From Pseudomonadota bacterium (GTDB lineage: Archaea; Thermoplasmatota; SW-10-69-26; JACQPN01; JAJPHT01): a stretch of 33,047 nucleotides of DNA. The position numbers and the translations under genes are program-made. Shown here in pieces: positions 29,050 through 33,047 of the stretch. The stretch lies in assembly GCA_021325135.1 (NCBI GenBank), contig JAJPHT010000025.1:1-33047 (forward strand), in the 5' to 3' direction. Position 1 is the first letter of the stretch, and every line of letters starts with the position of its first letter. The notes under the pieces were generated by a model. The model was given only the letters and a program-made list of their open reading frames with translations, made no database searches and was not told where the DNA came from.

Positions 29050-29516
29050 AGCCGCTGCCGCATCACGAGCCAGCGCGTGCCGTCGGGCATCGTCTCCACG
29101 CCGCGCTCCGCGTAGCCGTGGCGCGCGTAGAAGGGCGAGAGCCACGGGTGGTCCGCCAGCGTCTCCAGCTGCAGGTGGTCGAAGCGCTCCCTCCGCGCGC
29201 GCTCCGCGGCGGCCTCCAGCATCGCGGCGCCCAGGCCCTCGCCGCGCGCGTGCGGGCTCACCGCGAGGCGGCGCACGTTGGCCAGCGCGCGCAGGTGCAC
29301 CGTCGCGAGGAGGGCGCCGTCGCGCTCCGCCACCAGGAGGGCGCGCTCGCGCAGGTAGCCGCGCACGTCCTCCAGCGCGTCCTTGAAGGGCACGCCGGCC
29401 GCGGCGCGGTGCGGGTCGTGCCGCGGGTCGTAGGCCTCGCGGTAGAGCGCGAGGATCGCCTCGGCGTCGGCGGGCGTCGCGTCGCGCAGGCGCGCGCCCG
29501 AAGGCAGGCTGGGCAT
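29046..29516 (-). CDS. GNAT N-acetyltransferase
   Basis: 156 residues from ATG 29516; an in-frame ATG at 29543 would add nine residues. GNAT features: N-terminal LRDATPADAEAILALYREAY, strand VHLRALANVRRLAVSPHARG followed by the acetyl-CoA pyrophosphate loop ARGEGLGAAML, and the C-terminal FYARHGYAERG typical of the family. The acceptor cannot be read. Overlaps the hisS stop by four bases, tail to tail. Confidence 0.9.
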   Translation of the reverse strand: MPSLPSGARLRDATPADAEAILALYREAYDPRHDPHRAAAGVPFKDALEDVRGYLRERALLVAERDGALLATVHLRALANVRRLAVSPHARGEGLGAAMLEAAAERARRERFDHLQLETLADHPWLSPFYARHGYAERGVETMPDGTRWLVMRQRL

Positions 29517-29566
29517 CGGACGCCGCACGACGCCCGCGCGCATCAACGCATCCAGAGGAGAAGCAT

Positions 29567-29597
29567 GGGGGCGCCCCCGGCAAGGGGCGCCCCCGGG
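29567..29597 (-). terminator. GC palindromes 3' of the exported protein gene
   Basis: The 12-base palindrome GGGGGCGCCCCC (29567-29578) is followed by a second GGGGCGCCCCCGG, so alternative stems are possible. It begins 15 bases past the stop of the minus-strand gene at 29612. The same core follows the large surface gene at 237-270. A transcript-end role is inferred from position. Confidence 0.4.
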
Positions 29598-29611
29598 GTG
29601 GGGACACCCGA

Positions 29612-30340
29612 TCAGCGGGACATGGGCAGCGCGCGGGCGTCGAGCACGTGGAAGCTGCGCACGCCCATCTGCTCCAGCCTGGCCGTGGGCAGCGTGACGT
29701 ACACGTCCTTCGAGGCACCCGAGGCGTCGGTCCACGGCTTCGAGGGGGAGACGGCCCACGCGTAGCGCGTCTCGCTGCGCCAGTGGCCGCCGGCGTCCGC
29801 GTGCCGGTACTCGTAGGAATACTCGGTCTCGTAGCCCACCTCGCCCGTGGGCGTGACGTAGCGGTAGACCTCGCCGTCGGGCGCCAGGGGCGACATGCTG
29901 GCGGAGTCGGACGTGGAGATGGGGTCGGGGATCGCGACCAGCGTCGCGTTCTCCAGGCACTGGAGCGTCGTCGTCTCCACGCCGTCCGGGATTGGCACGC
30001 CCAGGAAGCGGTCGTAGTGGACGCGCGTCTCCGCCGTGCAGTTCACCATCGCGCTGATGTCGATGCTCCCCTCGTCCGCGACGGGGGAGGACTTGAGGTC
30101 GATGACGGCGAAGACGGTGTGTCCCTCCACGAGCCGCTCGTGGCCATACGTGGAGTTGGGGTCCACGACGCGCTGCTGTGGAGGCTGCACCAGCGTGACG
30201 TTGGACACGGTGAGGAGCTGCTTCGCGCCCCCCTCGACGAGGAGGCTCGTGGGGTCGCTGGGATCGGGCGCGGCCCAGGCATAGAGCGGGAGGAGCAGGA
30301 GCAGGGCTGACGCTAAGGCGAGCATGCGGACGTTGACCAT
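29612..30340 (-). CDS. Exported protein of unknown family
   Basis: 242 residues from ATG 30340, preceded by AAGGGGAA as a possible ribosome site. Signal peptide of about 23 residues (VRMLALASALLLLLPLYAWA), no lipobox and no C-terminal span. The mature part contains sequons (NVT, NST, NCT, NAT), two cysteines (VNCTAE, LQCLEN) that could pair, and Tyr-rich stretches (YETEYSYEYRHADAGGHW). No family recognised. It is divergent from the palindrome array and the pop5-psmA cluster, so could share that control region. Confidence 0.75.
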   Translation of the reverse strand: MVNVRMLALASALLLLLPLYAWAAPDPSDPTSLLVEGGAKQLLTVSNVTLVQPPQQRVVDPNSTYGHERLVEGHTVFAVIDLKSSPVADEGSIDISAMVNCTAETRVHYDRFLGVPIPDGVETTTLQCLENATLVAIPDPISTSDSASMSPLAPDGEVYRYVTPTGEVGYETEYSYEYRHADAGGHWRSETRYAWAVSPSKPWTDASGASKDVYVTLPTARLEQMGVRSFHVLDARALPMSR

Positions 30341-30433
30341 GGGTGGTTCCCCTTGGCGAGCCGTTTCCGCTGGGCCGACCGTTGCCGCGGCCGGGCCGGC
30401 GTCACCCCCGCCTTGCCGGGCGGGAGTTGTGAC

Positions 30434-30506
30434 TCACCGTGGTGACACACGAGCGCGAGGGGGATATCCTCTCTGCGGAGAGCGTGTTGTCACCCTGGGT
30501 GACAAC
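30434..30506. repeat. TCACC/GGTGA dyads near the TATA-like boxes
   Basis: TCACCGTGGTGA (30434-30445) and the perfect 10-bp dyad GTTGTCACCC-T-GGGTGACAAC (30486-30506) share the half-site TCACC. Between them are the TATA-like GATATCC and a small CTCTC/GAGAG hairpin (30469-30482). Placement around promoter-like boxes suggests operator sites for a dimeric repressor. Confidence 0.6.
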
Positions 30507-30560
30507 GGACCCTGGGGGGATATGTACGAGGGGGAAGGGGGCGAAAGGGGCGCGGAGGGT

Positions 30561-30620
30561 CCCACGGGTGTGGTCACACCCGGGGCGGGAATCTGCCCCG
30601 GGTGTGACCACACCCGTGGG
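30561..30620. repeat. Perfect 26-bp inverted repeat of palindromic units
   Basis: Arms 30561-30586 and 30595-30620 are exact reverse complements with an 8-base loop. Each arm is itself a dyad: GGGTGTG-GT-CACACCC on the left and its complement on the right. As RNA this would make a very stable hairpin; as DNA it offers two adjacent operator-like sites. Confidence 0.92.
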
Positions 30621-30669
30621 GCCGAGTCGCGCTGGGCCGTTCCTCAGGCAAGCCGAATCCGTTCGTCCT

Positions 30670-30728
30670 CCCACGGGTGTGGCCACGCCCGGGGCCCGCG
30701 GCGGCTTGCACCCGTGGTCACACCCGGG
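30670..30728. repeat. Two further diverged copies of the dyad unit
   Basis: CCCACGGGTG-TGGCCACGCC (30670-30689) repeats the left-arm unit of 30561-30586 with two changes that keep the symmetry (GGGTGTG-GC-CACGCCC). CACCCGTGGTCACACCCGGG (30709-30728) repeats its second half and begins with the complement of the unit's first nine bases. Changes that preserve symmetry suggest selection for the dyad. Confidence 0.8.
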
Positions 30729-30783
30729 GAAGCCCCGCCCGCCCTGGCCAACCTTCTTCCCCCCGCCCCAGCCTCGCCCCCAG

Positions 30784-31101
30784 GTGACAGTGAAGGACCG
30801 GGTGGGCCGAACTCGCTACCTGGCATTCCAGGTGGAGGGGGGCCCCGTGGGGCGCCCCGCCCTGTCGGCGATCCTTCCTCCGGCGGCCCGGCTGACGCGG
30901 TTCGACGGGTCGTTCGGCCTGGTGCGATGCTCGCACCGTGACCTGGGGGCGGTGCGGCCAGTCCTCAACGGCCCGGCGCGCGTGGGGTCCAAGGATGTCC
31001 ACCTCGTGACCCTGGCGACCTCGGGAACCATCCGGGCTGCGGCGCGGGCGCTGCCCTCGGAGAGCGGGGCCTCGAAGCGCCAGCCCAGGAAGATAGATTG
31101 A
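30784..31101 (+). CDS. rnp2: RNase P protein component 2 (Pop5/Rpp14 family)
   Basis: 105 residues from GTG 30784 (GTG 30790 is nearly as good). Pop5 features: a basic start leading into strand VGRTRYLAFQVEG, central FGLVRCSHRDLGAVRPVLNG, and the family motif SGTIRAAARAL near the end. Pop5 with Rpp30 forms the core of archaeal RNase P, which matures the 5' end of tRNAs. In many euryarchaea pop5 lies just before psmA, SBDS and rrp4, exactly as here, which strongly supports the call. The rpp30 gene that often precedes it is absent; the dyad array stands there instead. Confidence 0.85.
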   Translation: MTVKDRVGRTRYLAFQVEGGPVGRPALSAILPPAARLTRFDGSFGLVRCSHRDLGAVRPVLNGPARVGSKDVHLVTLATSGTIRAAARALPSESGASKRQPRKID

Positions 31102-31104
31102 AGT

Positions 31105-31248
31105 ATGGAGCGCGGGATGGCGCCGCGACAGAAGGACCCGGAAAAGGAGTCTTTTCCGCCGCGCGTTGGCGCCCCCTCCAAGGAGGGCTGCGCATTCCGC
31201 GCCCGCAACCGCGTGATTCCCTTTTCCCTGAGCCTGACGTGGACGTAG
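31105..31248 (+). other. Possible very small gene between pop5 and psmA
   Basis: A 47-codon frame from ATG 31105 (or 43 codons from ATG 31117) ends at 31248. The inner ATG lies about 27 bases after an AGATAGATT patch (31087-31095), as expected for a leaderless start. The peptide would be basic (MAPRQKDPEKESFPPRVG...). Against it, 8 of 43 codons end in A/T, more than in nearby genes. It contains the hairpin GGAAAAG-GAGT-CTTTTCC (31140-31157), which may instead mark a leader or transcript end. Confidence 0.25.
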
Positions 31249-31253
31249 GAGGA
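31248..31253 (+). promoter_or_regulatory. Shine-Dalgarno deciding the psmA TTG start
   Basis: GGAGGA lies ten bases before TTG 31264. The next ATG (31279) would be too far and would drop the usual MQPAQ-type N-terminus. Confidence 0.6.
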
Positions 31254-31263
31254 ACCGAGAGCC

Positions 31264-31986
31264 TTGCAGCCAGCGCAGATGTATGACCGCGCGATCACCG
31301 TGTTCTCGCCCGACGGCCGCCTTTTCCAGGTGGAGTACGCGCGCGAGGCGGTCAAGCGTGGAACGACCACGGTGGGCCTGAAGTTCGTCGATGGCGTCGT
31401 GCTGATCGTCGACAAGCGCATCACGAGCCAGCTCATCGAGCCCAACAGCATCGAGAAGATCTTCAAGGTCGACGACCACGTGGGCGTCGCGACCTCGGGC
31501 CTCGTCGCGGACGCGCGCGTGCTCGTGGACCGCGCCCGCACGGACGCGCAGATGAACCGCGTGACCTACGACGAGAACATCGAGGTCGACACGCTGGTGA
31601 AGAAGATCTGCGACTTCAAGCAGACCTACACGCAGTACGGCGGCGTCCGCCCCTTCGGCACGGCGCTCTTGATCGCCGGCAAGGACGCGACGGGCGTCCA
31701 CCTCTACGAGACGGACCCCTCGGGCGCGCTCATGTCGTACAAGGCGACGGCCATCGGCGCCGGGCGCTCGCAGGTCATGGAGATCTTCGAGAACGAGTAC
31801 CGCGAGAACGTCTCCAAGGACGACGCGGTGGCGCTGGGCCTCAAGGCGCTCTACCGCGCCACCGAGGGCAAGCTCAACGCGGCCGCGCTGGAGATCGGCG
31901 TCGTCACGAAGGACGCGCCCTTCCGCAAGCTCGACGCCGCGGAGATCAAGGCCTACGCGGACCGCGCGGCGCCCCAGGGCTCGTAA
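31264..31986 (+). CDS. psmA: 20S proteasome alpha subunit
   Basis: 240 residues from TTG 31264, giving the family N-terminus [20 protein letters not shown]. Hallmarks are [78 protein letters not shown] and [17 protein letters not shown]. The alpha subunits form the outer rings and gate of the proteasome; the N-terminal YDR motif is needed for gating and the conserved Lys in VDKRI for docking of the ATPase tails. No propeptide, as expected for alpha. Length equals the family norm. Fifteen bases before SBDS. Confidence 0.97.
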   Translation: MQPAQMYDRAITVFSPDGRLFQVEYAREAVKRGTTTVGLKFVDGVVLIVDKRITSQLIEPNSIEKIFKVDDHVGVATSGLVADARVLVDRARTDAQMNRVTYDENIEVDTLVKKICDFKQTYTQYGGVRPFGTALLIAGKDATGVHLYETDPSGALMSYKATAIGAGRSQVMEIFENEYRENVSKDDAVALGLKALYRATEGKLNAAALEIGVVTKDAPFRKLDAAEIKAYADRAAPQGS

Positions 31987-32001
31987 GCGGAGGGCGAACG
32001 C

Positions 32002-32721
32002 ATGGTCACGCTCGACGAGGCCGTGGTGGCCCGCCTGGAGAAGGGCGGCCTGCACTTCGAGATCCTCGTCGATCCCGAGATCGCGCTCCACTTCCGCGAG
32101 GAGAAGGGCAACGTCAAGCTCGACCTGGACGACCTCCTCGCGGCGGAGAACGTCTTCGTGGGCCCCGCGCGCGACGGCGCGAAGGCCAGCGACGAGGAGC
32201 TGATGCACAACTTCGGGACGAAGGACCTGACGGAGTGCGTCAAGCTCATCCTCACCAAGGGCGACCTCCAGCTCACCACCGACCAGCGCCGCCGCATGGT
32301 GGAGCGCAAGAAGCGCCTCATCATCGCGCACATCGCGCGCAACGCCATCAACCCGCAGACCAAGGCGCCGCACCCGCCGCAGCGCATCGAGACGGCCATG
32401 GACGAGGCGCGCATCCACCTTGATCCCTTCAAGAGCGTGGACGCGCAGGTGCAGGACGTCCTCAAGGCCATCCGCCCCCTCATCCCCATCCGCATCGAGA
32501 CCATCCAGATCGCGGTGAAGTTCCCGGCGACCCACGCCGGCAAGGCCCAGAGCACGCTCCACGGCTGGGGCGAGGTCAAGCAGCAGGCCTGGCAGAGCGA
32601 CGGCTCCTTCATCGCCGTCGTCGAGATCCCCGGCGGCATGCAGACCGAGTTCTTCGGCCACCTCAACCAGCGCACCCACGGCGACGTGGAGACGCGCATC
32701 CTGAAGTCCAGCAACCCCTGA
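32002..32721 (+). CDS. sbds: SBDS/Sdo1 ribosome maturation protein
   Basis: 239 residues from ATG 32002 with GGAGG about eight bases upstream. Three-domain SBDS layout: N-terminal domain (VTLDEAVVARLEKGGLHFEI, then LLAAENVFVGPARDGAKASD), a helical middle domain (TTDQRRRMVERKKRLIIAHI, NPQTKAPHPPQRIETAM), and a C-terminal ferredoxin-like domain (LIPIRIETIQIAVKFPATHA). Known to act in late maturation of the large ribosomal subunit by helping release the anti-association factor aIF6. Between psmA and rrp4, its usual archaeal setting. Confidence 0.97.
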   Translation: MVTLDEAVVARLEKGGLHFEILVDPEIALHFREEKGNVKLDLDDLLAAENVFVGPARDGAKASDEELMHNFGTKDLTECVKLILTKGDLQLTTDQRRRMVERKKRLIIAHIARNAINPQTKAPHPPQRIETAMDEARIHLDPFKSVDAQVQDVLKAIRPLIPIRIETIQIAVKFPATHAGKAQSTLHGWGEVKQQAWQSDGSFIAVVEIPGGMQTEFFGHLNQRTHGDVETRILKSSNP

Positions 32722-32739
32722 CACTCCTGATGTGATATC

Positions 32740-33047
32740 ATGAACGAAACGCGCCAGATCGTGGTCCCGGGCGAGCTCCTCGGAAGGACCGAGGACGTGC
32801 AGCCGGGCCAGAACACCTACGTCGAGGGCGGGAGCGTCTACGCCCTCCGGCTGGGCGTGAAGACGGTCCGAGGGGACCGCGTCAACGTCATCAGCCTCTC
32901 CGGGCGCTACGAGCCCTTCCGCGGCGACATGGTCATCGGCACCATCGCCGAGGTCGGCCCCAGCAACTGGTACATCAACATCGGCGCCGCCAACGACGTC
33001 GGCATGCACGTGAACGACGTCCCGTGGCGGGTCGAGTTCGGCGAGAC
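32740..33047 (+). CDS. rrp4: Exosome subunit Rrp4, N-terminal part
   Basis: First 102 residues from ATG 32740; the gene runs off the window edge, so the S1/KH end is missing. The N-terminal domain is seen (RQIVVPGELLGRTEDVQPGQ, TYVEGGSVYALRLGVK) and the start of the S1 domain (VNVISLSGRYEPFRGDMVIG, VGPSNWYINIGAAND). Rrp4 forms the RNA-binding cap of the archaeal exosome over the Rrp41/Rrp42 ring, which degrades RNA 3' to 5'. No Shine-Dalgarno is obvious. The rrp41 and rrp42 genes would be expected next, outside the window. Confidence 0.95.
   Translation, partial: MNETRQIVVPGELLGRTEDVQPGQNTYVEGGSVYALRLGVKTVRGDRVNVISLSGRYEPFRGDMVIGTIAEVGPSNWYINIGAANDVGMHVNDVPWRVEFGE

Larger units (their letters stand above)
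30341..30783. promoter_or_regulatory. 443-base control region with array of dyads
   Basis: No credible gene lies here. It separates the exported protein gene (minus) from pop5 (plus) and holds a CCCGCC/GGCGGG hairpin at 30407-30424, two TATA-like GATAT boxes (30463-30468, 30519-30524), and at least five dyad-symmetric elements listed separately. A plus-strand transcript from either box would have a leader of about 240-290 bases before pop5, holding the largest hairpins. Confidence 0.6.

Noticed and set aside
27142..29718. Long minus-strand frame over hisS
   Set aside because: Shadow of hisS and its upstream gene; no recognisable domain.
30561..30728. CRISPR-like array
   Set aside because: Units are palindromic, irregularly spaced and partly inverted, with no unique spacers of constant length and no cas genes.
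30718..33009. Long minus-strand frame over pop5, psmA, SBDS and rrp4
   Set aside because: Antisense to four recognised conserved genes; the translation is Leu/Arg/Asp low-complexity sequence.

Overview
This window looks like chromosomal DNA from an uncultivated, very GC-rich euryarchaeon. The support is a set of archaeal information genes (RNase P protein Pop5, proteasome alpha subunit, SBDS, exosome Rrp4, archease, the Hef helicase-nuclease), TATA-box promoters placed about 24-30 bases before start codons, an archaeal tRNA-Thr with a U discriminator and no encoded CCA, and many lipobox or signal-peptide surface proteins. Hef is a euryarchaeal protein. A Thermoplasmatota-type lineage would fit the density of winged-helix regulators and exported proteins, but the sequence alone does not prove it. 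Genes are tightly packed, with many 4-base overlaps and almost no space between convergent stops.

Layout. 0.27-9.2 kb is a cell-surface island. It has a very large anchored protein built of three related modules (minus strand), divergent from a same-strand run of four exported genes: three paralogous lipoproteins that share a new-looking two-part module, and a stalked type I membrane protein. 9.2-12.2 kb holds an orphan CheY-like response regulator, archease, a HAD phosphatase, a three-segment membrane protein and tRNA-Thr(UGU). 12.2-15.3 kb holds a double winged-helix regulator, a tiny secreted protein, an exported protein with a cytoplasmic TPR domain and a small winged-helix protein. 15.4-20.1 kb holds pyruvate kinase (its last residues are encoded by a 39-bp perfect inverted repeat), a lipoprotein, a Cys-rich secreted protein, and a regulator/membrane-protein pair. 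20.2-26.0 kb holds three alpha/beta hydrolases, a MOSC protein, a hexapeptide acyltransferase and Hef; the minus-strand members form an overlapping run starting at Hef. 26.1-30.3 kb holds a PKD lipoprotein, a disordered coiled-coil protein fused head-to-tail with hisS, a GNAT acetyltransferase and an exported protein. 30.4-33.0 kb holds an array of dyad-symmetric elements followed by pop5, psmA, SBDS and rrp4, a recognisable RNA processing/proteasome/exosome cluster.

The most distinctive content is non-coding: perfect hairpins at 10140-10216, 16955-17059 and 26029-26079, and the palindrome array at 30434-30728 ahead of the pop5-psmA cluster. Among proteins, the shared lipoprotein module and the three-module surface protein are the best candidates for undescribed families.
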